Below the pieces are notes generated by a model. It was given only the letters and a program-made list of their open reading frames with translations. It did not search any database and was not told the origin of the DNA. A stretch of 64,000 nucleotides of DNA from Dyadobacter sp. CY356 (GTDB lineage: Bacteria; Bacteroidota; Bacteroidia; Cytophagales; Spirosomataceae). The translations under genes were made by a program, and so were the position numbers. Shown one piece after another: positions 27,429-36,464 of the stretch. The stretch is from positions 310,001 through 374,000 of the forward strand of contig NZ_JAJTSZ010000006.1 in assembly GCF_021440195.1 (NCBI RefSeq), given 5' to 3'. Every line of letters begins with the position of its first letter. Within the stretch, counting starts at the first letter, position 1.

Positions 27429-30400
27429 TTATAATCCAATATTTAGACCTACCATAAATACTCTTGGTTTCGGGTAATCATACAAAGTCAGACCCTGATC
27501 AAATGGAGCGCTGGAGTTTGAAACCTCAGGATCAAAACCTTTGTATTTTGTGATAACAAAGAAGTTTTGAATGGACCCATAAATCCGCAGACGATCCAGT
27601 TTTAACTTTGAAGTAATGGCCGACGAAAATGTATAAGCAAGCAATAGATTACGTCCACGTATAAATGATCCGTCAGTCACTTTATGGCTGTCGTTATTAG
27701 TGGTATAATATGCATTAATGGGTCTGATTTGAGCTATTGAGGTGTTTTGATTAGTCTCAGTCCAGGCATTCAATACGGTTTTGTAGCTATTCGCAATTCC
27801 TTGTCTGTCCTCAGCCGAATGAATACTTCTATCAAGCACATCGTTGCCATACATATATTGAAGATCAACCGTGAATGAAAATCCCTTGTATTGAAAAGTA
27901 TTCAGGAAGGTTCCAAAACCGTCTGGAATACCCTTTCCGATGATCGTTCTGTCGTTGTCATTGATTGTACCGTCGTTATTCAAATCCTTATACTTTATAT
28001 CACCAGGCAACATTCCATATTTCTTGGCTTCGTCAACTTCATTGCTGCCCCAAGTCCCCTGATTTACTCTTCCAAAAAATGATCCAACGGGTTCACCTAC
28101 CCTGATTACTCCGTTGCCAGAATATATATCACTTCCGCCAGAAAGAGCTACAACTCTATTTTTGTTAACCGAGATATTAAACGTGGTGCTCCATGAGAAA
28201 TCGCCTGCCTTGATGTTAGTTGAATTTACAGCAAATTCAACTCCCTTGTTTTCCATACTGCCGACGTTGGAAAAAATGCTTGTGTATCCACTGCTGTAAG
28301 GCAATGGAGCATCCAGTAACATATTGTTCACTTTTCTGCGGTATAAATCAAGTTCGAAAGTAAGGCGGTTAGAAAACAGACCAAGCTCCAAACCAAAATC
28401 TATTTGCTTTGTTTTTTCCCATTGTAAATTCGGGTTCGCCATACGGTCAATTCCTGTTCCGATATTCCGTACTCCACCGAAAATTACGCTATAATCAATT
28501 GCTGATGTATTGTTACTCAGACCCGCTAACGCCCTATAAGCAGGGATTTCCGAATTTCCGGTAGCACCATAGCTGGTACGTAACTTTAAATTTGAAATTG
28601 CGGGTATATTCTTCATAAACTCTTCTTCCGTGATCCGCCATGCAAGCGCAGCGGATGGGAAAAATGCATACTGGTTTGCTGTTCCGAATTTGGAAGAGCC
28701 ATCGATACGTCCTGTAAATGTTACCAGATATTTATTAAGCAACCCATAGTTAATACGGGCAAAATACGAGTTTAAACCGTATGCCTGTCCGTTAGAGGAT
28801 GGAGGCTGAGGGCTGGATCCTGCTCCCAGGTTATAAAACTGAAAATAAGTATCATTAAATCCCTGCGTGGTAGCCTGATTGTCAAACCTGTCAACATGCT
28901 GCCACGATAGTCCAGCCATTGCGTTCAGCGAATGTATTTTTGCAAATTCCTTGTGGTAAGTCAGGTAATTTTCAAACTGCCAGGAATTGAATCTGTTGTT
29001 TCTGACATAAGCATCACCATTATCAGAAATATACTGCATTCCTTTCGCTGCAAAATAGTCATTGCGCTGATTAATAACATTCGTACCAATTGTAGATTTC
29101 AATTCAAGGCCTTCGGCAAAACGAATGGTAGAATACATATTTGCCAGCATTGTTTGCGTTCTTAGATAGTACAATCTGTCAGTGGATACCCTCAGTGGAT
29201 TGTCACCACCTTCCATACCCGGATAATCACGGTTACTGGCCCAGGTTCCATCTGCATATTTAACAGGGATGATTGGTAATTCTTCCAAAACCTGGCGCAT
29301 CATAGTAATACCGCCCCCATCGAGCTGGTCAACCTGTTTTTCGTTCTGATCAGTGTAGCCAAGGGTACCTCCAACTTTCAGCCAGCTTTTTATTTGTGTA
29401 TCAAATACAAAACGGCCCGAAAATCTTTTCTGCCACGAACCACGCGCAATACCATCCTGATTGCGATAGTTCAGAAAAGCACCATAACTTCCTTTTTCAT
29501 TCCCGTTGGTAATGCCCAGCTGATGGTTTTGGGCGAAGGCTTTTTGAAATGATTCTGCCTGCCAATCCGTATCATATAGCGGATTTCCCTGCGAATCAAA
29601 TAATTTTGGATTGGTTCTTTTGGTTTTTGGATCGATGTATTTTGTACCCGTTGCCCATCCAACCGGATCATATTTTGCCGCATTGGCATAGGCAAGATCT
29701 TCAACGGCAAGAAACTCTTTTGAATTAAGTACTTTCAGTTTTTTTGGTGCAACACCAATGCTGAAATCAGTGTCATAAGTAATTCTTCCACCACCAGGGG
29801 TTCCGCGTTTGGTCGTCACCAGGATAACGCCATTAGCACCACGAGCTCCGTAAATAGCTGTGGATGACGCATCTTTTAAAACCTCAATGGAAGCAATGTC
29901 ATTTGGATTGATATAGTCAATGGGCGTACTGCCGTTTTGCAGATCCACAGCATTAAGTATCACGCCATCAATCACATACAACGGATTGTTAGATACACTT
30001 AATGAGCTCGCTCCACGGATACGAATGTTGGCCCTTCCACCCGGCCTCCCTGAATTTGAAGAAACATTTACCCCGGTAACACGACCGGATAGTCCCTGAT
30101 TAAGAGATGACGCCGGCCGTTCCTGCAAAGCTTCTGCCTTAACGGTACCTACCGCGCCCGTCAAATCAGATTTTTTTACAGCACCGTAACCAACAACCAC
30201 AACTTCTTCCAATGCATTTTCGTCAGGGGCAAGTTTCAAGGTTATTTTAGATTGACCGCCAACAGTCATTTCCTGAGATTTATAACCTACAAAACTGAAA
30301 ATCAGCACAGCATTGTCGTCCGGAACATCAAGCTGAAATTCTCCTTCGCCATTCGTTGATGTGCCACGCTGTGTTCCTTTAACAATCACACTAACGCCCG

Positions 30401-30917
30401 GCAGACCTGCACCTTTTTCATCATTGACTTTACCCGTAATGGTTTTATCAACTGCCGCTGACATCGGATGGCTGTTTAGTGCATTGATAAGGCTTACAGT
30501 ATTACCTTCGAAAAGCATAGCCGATTCTTTCCTTTCGACGGGTGCTGAAATACTGGTTTTGACCGGCTCTTTACCCTCGATAATTACATAGGTATTCTTG
30601 CGTGTCTTTTTGTATTTCAGCCCGTTTTGAGAGAGGATCAGATCCAGGTTTTTTTCAAGCGGTTTTGTGAGATCAACCAAGCCAGTAACAATATTAAGCT
30701 GGCCAACCAGACGATCTTCAAAAACAATTTCGACACCATAATGCCGCTGAAGGTCCAGCAACGCATTTTTCAATTTCATCTCCTGCCTTACAGTCGTCAC
30801 CTGACGTGGAGGCATGGAGGCAAATGCAATGGTCTGGCTTTGAGCCGCCTGCGAAAATTGTGTCGCAAAGGCAAGCCCAATCCCCACCCAGTGCTTACGT
30901 GATAGTGTTAATTGCAT
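27429..30917 (-). CDS. SusC/RagA-type TonB-linked outer membrane protein (locus 1)
   Basis: A 1162-residue TonB-dependent channel. In order: signal peptide (to about residue 28); an STN domain (KNALLDLQRHYGVEIVFED...), which in sibling receptors contacts the FecR anti-sigma factor; a CarboxypepD_reg-like domain (ITGKVNDEKGAGLPGVSVIV); the SusC signature EEVVVVGYG; a plug domain (GLSGRVTGV, IRGASSLSVSNNPLYVIDG, VLKDASSTAIYGARGANGV); and the long barrel to the terminal FMVGLNIGL. The presence of STN and the upstream sigma/FecR pair predicts substrate-induced transcription. The 22-base gap to fecR suggests one operon. Confidence 0.95.
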   Translation of the reverse strand: MQLTLSRKHWVGIGLAFATQFSQAAQSQTIAFASMPPRQVTTVRQEMKLKNALLDLQRHYGVEIVFEDRLVGQLNIVTGLVDLTKPLEKNLDLILSQNGLKYKKTRKNTYVIIEGKEPVKTSISAPVERKESAMLFEGNTVSLINALNSHPMSAAVDKTITGKVNDEKGAGLPGVSVIVKGTQRGTSTNGEGEFQLDVPDDNAVLIFSFVGYKSQEMTVGGQSKITLKLAPDENALEEVVVVGYGAVKKSDLTGAVGTVKAEALQERPASSLNQGLSGRVTGVNVSSNSGRPGGRANIRIRGASSLSVSNNPLYVIDGVILNAVDLQNGSTPIDYINPNDIASIEVLKDASSTAIYGARGANGVILVTTKRGTPGGGRITYDTDFSIGVAPKKLKVLNSKEFLAVEDLAYANAAKYDPVGWATGTKYIDPKTKRTNPKLFDSQGNPLYDTDWQAESFQKAFAQNHQLGITNGNEKGSYGAFLNYRNQDGIARGSWQKRFSGRFVFDTQIKSWLKVGGTLGYTDQNEKQVDQLDGGGITMMRQVLEELPIIPVKYADGTWASNRDYPGMEGGDNPLRVSTDRLYYLRTQTMLANMYSTIRFAEGLELKSTIGTNVINQRNDYFAAKGMQYISDNGDAYVRNNRFNSWQFENYLTYHKEFAKIHSLNAMAGLSWQHVDRFDNQATTQGFNDTYFQFYNLGAGSSPQPPSSNGQAYGLNSYFARINYGLLNKYLVTFTGRIDGSSKFGTANQYAFFPSAALAWRITEEEFMKNIPAISNLKLRTSYGATGNSEIPAYRALAGLSNNTSAIDYSVIFGGVRNIGTGIDRMANPNLQWEKTKQIDFGLELGLFSNRLTFELDLYRRKVNNMLLDAPLPYSSGYTSIFSNVGSMENKGVEFAVNSTNIKAGDFSWSTTFNISVNKNRVVALSGGSDIYSGNGVIRVGEPVGSFFGRVNQGTWGSNEVDEAKKYGMLPGDIKYKDLNNDGTINDNDRTIIGKGIPDGFGTFLNTFQYKGFSFTVDLQYMYGNDVLDRSIHSAEDRQGIANSYKTVLNAWTETNQNTSIAQIRPINAYYTTNNDSHKVTDGSFIRGRNLLLAYTFSSAITSKLKLDRLRIYGSIQNFFVITKYKGFDPEVSNSSAPFDQGLTLYDYPKPRVFMVGLNIGL

Positions 30918-30939
30918 ATTGAAAGGGAGTTAGAAATAG

Positions 30940-31944
30940 TTAGTGATCTGTTATTACAATGACATTACCAGCCGTTTCAATTTTGAGGTCAAGTACCTCT
31001 GAAATTGTTTTAAGCAATTCATCAGCATTTTCGGTTTTGAAATTTCCGGTAATAGTACGCCGCGCTATTTTGTCGTTAGATAAGACAATTTTTTTACCAA
31101 AATTTTCCTGTATCATGGCACTGATTTCCATTACAGAAGTAGCATTAAAAATAAATCGCTGTTCCTTCCAGGCACTGAAACTTTTCGCATCTGTATCATT
31201 TGTCAATTTAAGTTCACCCGTTTTTTCCAGCGTTACCAGGTCACCAGGTTTCATTAACAACTGCTTTTTTTCACTTCCCTGGTCGTAGTCAATTCTGATC
31301 TTGCCACGGCTAAGTGCTACTTTTGTCCCACGCGGACGAGCAAATACTGAAAACTGCGTCCCCAGAACCTCCACCTGAAAAGAATCCGAAGTTTTTACCA
31401 CAAAACGTTTATGATCTATGGTATGGCTGATTGAAAACTCCGCTTCTCCGTCCAGAATAACATTCCGCACGTCACCGTAAAACCCAAACCGGGGAATTTT
31501 TAATCGTGAATTTGCATTAAGCGCTACCCTGCTTCCGTCTTCCAGATAAATCCTTGTTGTTTTACCGTATTCCGTTTCAAAGGTTTTGTATAAAATCATA
31601 TCCCGGGAAAACCATCCCCAACAAACAAGCACCAGAACGGAGGCTGCTATAAGTCCATACTTCCGAATTCTTGTTGCGTTTAGAGATTGGATGAAAGAGA
31701 TGTTTTCATCCGGCTCAATGTCGGTGTTCTGATCATCCTGATTTATTCTGTCAAACAGACGGCTCATTGCCTTCTCCTGGTCCGGAATAAACTGTGGAGA
31801 ACGGGTTTCCCATTCCAAAAGCCATTGATGGAAGGTTTCTGAATTTTCGGTCTTTTTCAACCAGTCTTCTGCGAGTTGTCTTTCAAGCGGATTTGCCCGT
31901 CCGGACAAATACTCGAAAACAATATATTTTAAAGGTTCTTTCAT
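30940..31944 (-). CDS. FecR family anti-sigma factor (locus 1)
   Basis: A 334-residue inner-membrane protein. The cytoplasmic N-terminus (residues ~1-90, EYLSGRANPLERQLAEDWL) should hold the sigma factor; one transmembrane span follows (YGLIAASVLVLVCWGW, ~95-112). The periplasmic FecR domain includes TRIYLEDGSRVALNANS, GEAEFSISH, VEVLGTQFSVFAR and ALSRGKIRI. The C-terminal DUF4974-type segment (IFNATSVMEISAMIQENFGK, TITGNFKTENADELL) ends the protein. It lies between the ECF sigma gene (39-base gap) and susC. Confidence 0.93.
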   Translation of the reverse strand: MKEPLKYIVFEYLSGRANPLERQLAEDWLKKTENSETFHQWLLEWETRSPQFIPDQEKAMSRLFDRINQDDQNTDIEPDENISFIQSLNATRIRKYGLIAASVLVLVCWGWFSRDMILYKTFETEYGKTTRIYLEDGSRVALNANSRLKIPRFGFYGDVRNVILDGEAEFSISHTIDHKRFVVKTSDSFQVEVLGTQFSVFARPRGTKVALSRGKIRIDYDQGSEKKQLLMKPGDLVTLEKTGELKLTNDTDAKSFSAWKEQRFIFNATSVMEISAMIQENFGKKIVLSNDKIARRTITGNFKTENADELLKTISEVLDLKIETAGNVIVITDH

Positions 31945-31983
31945 GTTATGCTAATTTCAATTCAAGAGATGGGCATACGATGC

Positions 31984-32664
31984 TCACACGGGCTGAATGC
32001 TAAGTGAGTCAAGAAGTAAAAAGAGACAGGGAAGTATCCACTCTCCGGTTAATGCTGTGCGAAGGTGTTTAAGTGCCTTGGAAATGTGAACCTCAACCGT
32101 TTTTGGAGAAATATTTAATTCCCGGGCAATTTCATGGTATTTCTTACTTTCAAAACGACTCATCAAAAACACCTTCCGGCATTGCACCGGAAGCTCACCA
32201 ATAACCTCGTTTACTTTCAGAAAAAGGTGATTGTAGTGAATTTCAGCATCCGGCTGCTGCTGCTGAACGGATATAGAATTTTCAGTATTTACCTCAATCA
32301 CATCTGTTTTTCCAAATTCACGGCGCAGATGTGTAAAACACTCATTACGAACCGCGCGAAAAAGATAGCTGGTGTAAGATGAGTTGATATGCTCATAAGA
32401 TTTTGTCCGATAAAACTGAAAGAAAACTTCACTAACAAGATCCTCTGCTATTTGCTTTGAATAAACAAAACGCACTGCATGACTGCACAACGGCTTATAA
32501 AATCTCCTGAACAGTAGTTCTAGACCTTTTGATGGATTTTGCTCGAAAGTAGTTTTCAAGAATAATGCAGAATCTATCTCCTGTGAACGAGGTTTTTCTT
32601 CAATAGAAGAGGACAGAAAAGGGTTTTCTGTCTTGGGTTCGTCATTTAGCAAAGGATCGCGCAT
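31984..32664 (-). CDS. ECF RNA polymerase sigma-70 factor (locus 1)
   Basis: A 226-residue extracytoplasmic-function sigma factor. Region 2 is at FRRFYKPLCSHAVRFVYSK...AEDLVSEVFFQFY and region 4 at VIGELPVQCRKVFLMSRFES with the helix-turn-helix YHEIARELNISPKTVEVHISKA. The first 45 residues are a charged, Ser/Glu-rich extension before region 2, longer than usual. The last 20 residues are hydrophobic (ILPCLFLLLDSLSIQPV), odd for a soluble factor. It heads the sigma-fecR-susC-susD locus and presumably drives it. Confidence 0.92.
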   Translation of the reverse strand: MRDPLLNDEPKTENPFLSSSIEEKPRSQEIDSALFLKTTFEQNPSKGLELLFRRFYKPLCSHAVRFVYSKQIAEDLVSEVFFQFYRTKSYEHINSSYTSYLFRAVRNECFTHLRREFGKTDVIEVNTENSISVQQQQPDAEIHYNHLFLKVNEVIGELPVQCRKVFLMSRFESKKYHEIARELNISPKTVEVHISKALKHLRTALTGEWILPCLFLLLDSLSIQPV

Positions 32665-32853
32665 TGAGTCTATCTTTATGTAATAATTAAAAGACTTTTT
32701 TGCACTAAAATTCCCCTAGTCAGATTAGAAAATAATTGGAAAAATTTATATTTATTTGGGAAATAAGAATTTCCGGATTGAAAAATTTTCCATATGGCTG
32801 TGACTTTTTTAAATGAAAAAGTCTAATTACCAAACTGGCAACGAGCTTTCTAT

Positions 32854-33042
32854 ATGAAAATAAAGAATAAAATAGTTTTGTTAATAACAGGAACACTGCT
32901 GGCACTGGCAGGAATAAATCTTATTATAGATTCGTCAACAACAAAGAATTTTGGTGTAATTCTGGCATTGTCAGGAGTACTGACCGACATTGCTGTCTTG
33001 ATCATTCTGATAAAAAACGAAAAGTGGCTTTCTGAACTTTAA
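32854..33042 (+). CDS. Small two-span membrane protein
   Basis: A 62-residue protein with two hydrophobic spans (residues ~8-25 and 33-53) and short charged ends. The pattern LLALAGINLII...FGVILALSGVLTDIAVLIILIK faintly recalls small GldL-like membrane proteins of Bacteroidota, but the match is too weak to name it. It is divergent from the sigma-factor gene and followed by a clear terminator at 33056-33084, which supports it being a real transcription unit. Confidence 0.55.
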   Translation: MKIKNKIVLLITGTLLALAGINLIIDSSTTKNFGVILALSGVLTDIAVLIILIKNEKWLSEL

Positions 33043-33055
33043 GGATCTAAACAAA

Positions 33056-33084
33056 AAAAGCTGAGTTTGGGAGACTCAGCTTTT
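33056..33084. terminator. Rho-independent terminator between convergent genes
   Basis: An 11-bp stem (aaaagctgagt / actcagctttt) with a 7-base loop, A-rich before and T-rich after, so it can serve both the small membrane protein (+) and the Rpn nuclease gene (-). Confidence 0.85.
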
Positions 33085-33107
33085 GCTATATAGACCTTAA
33101 ACGGTTT

Positions 33108-34025
33108 CTATAATTCTTGAATTTCTCTTTCCGACAATCCTGTAAACTCCTGAATAAGGAAAGTGTCCAGTCCTTTATTTTTCATAGCCAGAGCGATTTT
33201 CTTTTGGGTCTCTTGCTTGCCTTCTTTAATTCCTACTTTTTTACCTTCTTTAATTCCTTCTTCCATTCCCTCTCTCATCCCTGCAGCCCTTCCTTGCTTA
33301 ACGGCATAATCCATACCGTTATAGTTATCCCATTTTATTTTTAAACTTTCGTCGTAGGCCATTTTTTCTTTCCCCGTTAGATTGCTGACTTCTGCAATGT
33401 TGAACAATTTACTAAAAACTGGTTTACGTAAAAATACAGGAATTTTATCTAACCTGCTCATATTCTTTAACAAAAACAGCCAGTTGTCCAGTTCTGAGTC
33501 TAATTCATTTTCCGCTTTTATAAACTTCGGTATTTCGATAAATACGAAACACAGCTTGTCATAAAACGTTTTAAAAGTTTCTGAATTTATCAATTGAACT
33601 CTATGCAGATATTGTTCATTATGCGATTCGTCAAAACTGAAATCCATAAGACCAATCAGATAAACCGGTTTCAAATGATAATCCCATTTTGGACCGCCTT
33701 TGGGAGCCTGCTGTGTTATTAATGACGAAGTGTAGTATAAAGAACGGTCCTTAAAATATTGCTGGCGAACACGCTGCATTTCAATAATAAACTGTTCGCC
33801 ATTTGAACCTGTACAAAGCAGATCAAAAATCACTTTTCTGTTTTCGTCCGAGTGACCGAAATGTTCATTTTGATTATATGTGAGATCAAGAATCTGCCTT
33901 TCTTCTCCCATAATCTGGTTAAGAAAATCAATCAGTAAATCCTTATTAGGTTCGGACCCGAATAACCTCTTAAATCCGAAATCGGTGAATGGGTCGATAA
34001 ACCGACCCATAGGTAGTATATCCAT
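33108..34025 (-). CDS. Rpn family PD-(D/E)XK nuclease / putative transposase
   Basis: A 305-residue protein of the recombination-promoting nuclease (Rpn/YhgA-like) group. The start at 34025 (MDILPMGRFIDPFTDFGFKR) puts the family's FxDPxTDxGFKxLFG motif at the N-terminus; the frame is open 12 codons further up. Nuclease-core residues appear in VIFDLLCTGSNGEQFIIEMQ (Asp, then Glu-x-Gln). The C-terminal region has the characteristic degenerate EGxxxG repeats (GMREGMEEGIKEGKKVGIKE) before a short helical tail. E. coli Rpn proteins cut DNA and stimulate RecA-independent recombination; related genes are often mobile or phase-variable. It stands alone between terminator-bounded units. Confidence 0.9.
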   Translation of the reverse strand: MDILPMGRFIDPFTDFGFKRLFGSEPNKDLLIDFLNQIMGEERQILDLTYNQNEHFGHSDENRKVIFDLLCTGSNGEQFIIEMQRVRQQYFKDRSLYYTSSLITQQAPKGGPKWDYHLKPVYLIGLMDFSFDESHNEQYLHRVQLINSETFKTFYDKLCFVFIEIPKFIKAENELDSELDNWLFLLKNMSRLDKIPVFLRKPVFSKLFNIAEVSNLTGKEKMAYDESLKIKWDNYNGMDYAVKQGRAAGMREGMEEGIKEGKKVGIKEGKQETQKKIALAMKNKGLDTFLIQEFTGLSEREIQEL

Positions 34026-34122
34026 ATTTGAAGTGTGTGTAAATTCAAAACAAACATACAAAAAAAGGGAGTCAAGTTTTATAGACTTAACTCCCTCCGG
34101 AAATTTCCTGAATTATTATTGT

Positions 34123-35835
34123 TTATAAATTCTTCGCTTTCAATTGTTTAACTGCATAATCCACAGAACGTGCTGAAAATGCCATATAAGTCAGCGACGG
34201 GTTTTGGGTTGATGTGGAAGTCATTGACGCGCCATCCGTCACGAATACATTTTTCGCTGCGTGCATCTGGTTCCATTTATTAAGGATTGATGTTTTAGGA
34301 TCCTTACCCATACGAACACCGCCCATTTCGTGAATATCATTTCCAGGGTTTCTGTGGCCGTCGTGGGAACGGATATTTTTAAAACCGGCATTGGTAAACA
34401 TTTCTGTAACCTGCTCGATATAATCCTTAATCATCTTTTCATCATTATCGTCATAACCAATATTGATCTTTAATTGAGGGATACCGTAAGCATCTTTTAA
34501 ATCCTTGTCCAGTGCTACATAGCTACTTTCCTTCGGAATTGTTTCACCCATCATATGAGAACCAACACTCCAGTTGCCATACTTTTTATTCAACAAACTT
34601 GCCTTCAAAGATTCGCCTATGTCGCTCCGGTCTGAATAAGTCATTCTATCTGCGCCAAAACCAGCTGCATAACCTCTTAAAAAGTCAGTTTCCTGTTTGT
34701 AGACATTTCTGAAACGAGGAATATAACCACTATTAGGACGACGCCCGTCTGTGGTAGAATCCAAAAACCCTTCATATTCACCTGAAATAGAAGCCCGGTA
34801 ATTATGGAAAGCTACATATTTCCCTAAAACGCCACTATCATTTCCGAGTCCATTTGGAAAACGTGATGAGATTGAATTCATTAAAATTAGATTCGTATTC
34901 AATGCCGCAGCATTTACAAAGATAATGTTGGCATAAAATTCCATCATTTCTTTTGTATTCGCATCTATCACACGAACTCCGGTCACTTTCTGTTTTTTAT
35001 CATCATAAATTACAGAATGTACAACAGAATGCGGACGTAATGTCATATTCCCTGTTTTCATCGCCCAAGGAATTGTTGACGCATTGCTACTGAAATATCC
35101 TCCAAATGGACAGCCTCTTTCACAAATCGTACGCGACTGGCATTGCGCGCGTCCCTGGTCCAGGTGAATTTGCTTTGGATCGGTAATGTGGGCAGCGCGG
35201 CCTATAATAATGTGACGGTCTTTATATTGTTTGGCAACCGATTCTTTAAAGTATTTTTCAACACAATTCAAATCATGCGGCCTCAGAAATTCTCCGTCTG
35301 GCAAAGTATCGATACCATCTTTGTTTCCGGTAATACCAGCAAATTTTTCAACATGGCTATACCACGGCGCAATATCATTATAGCCGATCGGCCATTCTAC
35401 GGCAAATTTATCTCTGGCCGGCCCTTCAAAATCAAACTGGCTCCAGCGCTGGGTCTGTCTTGCCCAAAGCAATGATTTACCACCAACCTGATAGCCACGA
35501 ATCCAGTCAAACGGTTTTTCCTGAACGTACGGATGCTCATTGTCTTTCACGAAAAAATGCTGAGACGATTCCTTAAAATTATAACATCTGCTCACAATCG
35601 GGTTAGCATCAGTTACCTCTTTCGGCAAACGTTCCCTATGATCAAATTCCCAAGGTTGCATGTTTGTAGTCGGATAATCTACGATATGTTTAACATCCCG
35701 ACCTCTTTCCAGCACAAGCGTTTTTAGCCCTCTTTCAGTGAGCTCCTTTGCCGACCATCCTCCACTAATCCCAGAACCAATGACGATTGCGTCATAAGTA
35801 CGGGCTTTTTCACTATCTATATTAAAATTCGCCAT
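34123..35835 (-). CDS. GMC family FAD oxidoreductase (large subunit of a sugar dehydrogenase)
   Basis: A 570-residue flavoprotein starting at MANFNIDSEKARTYDAIVIG (35835); the open frame upstream to 35952 overlaps the preceding gene and is unlikely. The Rossmann motif GSGISGGWSAKEL, the QVGGKSLLWARQTQRWS segment and the C-terminal HEMGGVRMG and STQNPSLTYMA blocks mark the GMC sugar/alcohol dehydrogenase group, with the active-site His in the latter region. It follows a gluconate-2-dehydrogenase subunit 3 gene by 64 bases. This two-gene pairing is known for membrane-bound gluconate and glucoside 3-dehydrogenases; which sugar is oxidised here is not visible. No cytochrome c subunit is adjacent. 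Confidence 0.9.
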   Translation of the reverse strand: MANFNIDSEKARTYDAIVIGSGISGGWSAKELTERGLKTLVLERGRDVKHIVDYPTTNMQPWEFDHRERLPKEVTDANPIVSRCYNFKESSQHFFVKDNEHPYVQEKPFDWIRGYQVGGKSLLWARQTQRWSQFDFEGPARDKFAVEWPIGYNDIAPWYSHVEKFAGITGNKDGIDTLPDGEFLRPHDLNCVEKYFKESVAKQYKDRHIIIGRAAHITDPKQIHLDQGRAQCQSRTICERGCPFGGYFSSNASTIPWAMKTGNMTLRPHSVVHSVIYDDKKQKVTGVRVIDANTKEMMEFYANIIFVNAAALNTNLILMNSISSRFPNGLGNDSGVLGKYVAFHNYRASISGEYEGFLDSTTDGRRPNSGYIPRFRNVYKQETDFLRGYAAGFGADRMTYSDRSDIGESLKASLLNKKYGNWSVGSHMMGETIPKESSYVALDKDLKDAYGIPQLKINIGYDDNDEKMIKDYIEQVTEMFTNAGFKNIRSHDGHRNPGNDIHEMGGVRMGKDPKTSILNKWNQMHAAKNVFVTDGASMTSTSTQNPSLTYMAFSARSVDYAVKQLKAKNL

Positions 35836-35899
35836 TTTATAATTTCTGATACTTTTTTCTAATCTCTGGTTACTTTGCAAAATTTGCTTATAAATATTC

Positions 35900-36421
35900 C
35901 TAGCCTTTCGCGACAGGAACACAACCATGATATCTTCCGGGAATAAATTCAAAATGCGTCAGGTTTGTCATCACATATTCCGACGACATATATCCCTGAA
36001 TTGTCAGGTTTTTCAGTAGGCCGAAAAAGCTTTTTGTTTCTGAGTCGCTGCTCTTTTCAAGTTCCTGCAAAAGTTGTGTTTGCTGAGTTTTAGAAGCTTC
36101 GGTAAATGCTTTCCCAAAACTTTTATTGCTCTGCGCATCCAGGCCTGCAATTCCTTTGGCAAAAACATCCTGCGTTTTTTTATCGTAACAATCTGTTACC
36201 ATACGCTGAACAAAAGTTGCAACACCTAATTCACCTGCTCCGGGCGTATCCGTTTTGGGAATAATTGCCTCCACAGCAACTTTCAAAATTTCTGCCTGGC
36301 CAACACCTGAAAACTTTACATTTCCAAGCGATGAATCATTCCATCCCGAAGCCCAGGCTGGCAAACTCACAATCGCTCCGATGGCTGCGGCCATACCTTT
36401 AAGCGCTATCCGTCTTTCCAT
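35900..36421 (-). CDS. Gluconate 2-dehydrogenase subunit 3 family protein
   Basis: A 173-residue small subunit that chaperones or anchors the GMC flavoprotein encoded next. It begins MERRIALKGMAAAIGAIVSL (ATG at 36421; a TTG five codons upstream is less likely). The twin-arginine signal suggests Tat export of the folded pair. The family core AVEAIIPKTDTPGAGELGV is clear, and the C-terminus has GYMSSEYVMTNL and EFIPGRYHGC. It lies between the MFS gene (43-base gap) and the GMC gene. Confidence 0.9.
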   Translation of the reverse strand: MERRIALKGMAAAIGAIVSLPAWASGWNDSSLGNVKFSGVGQAEILKVAVEAIIPKTDTPGAGELGVATFVQRMVTDCYDKKTQDVFAKGIAGLDAQSNKSFGKAFTEASKTQQTQLLQELEKSSDSETKSFFGLLKNLTIQGYMSSEYVMTNLTHFEFIPGRYHGCVPVAKG

Positions 36422-36464
36422 TTTATTATTTTTCAATGTTTAAAAACTAAGGGTATGCTGTCTT

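Noticed and set aside
33220-33300. Tandem DNA repeat
   Set aside because: The repetition is explained by the coding EGxxxG motif of the Rpn-type protein.
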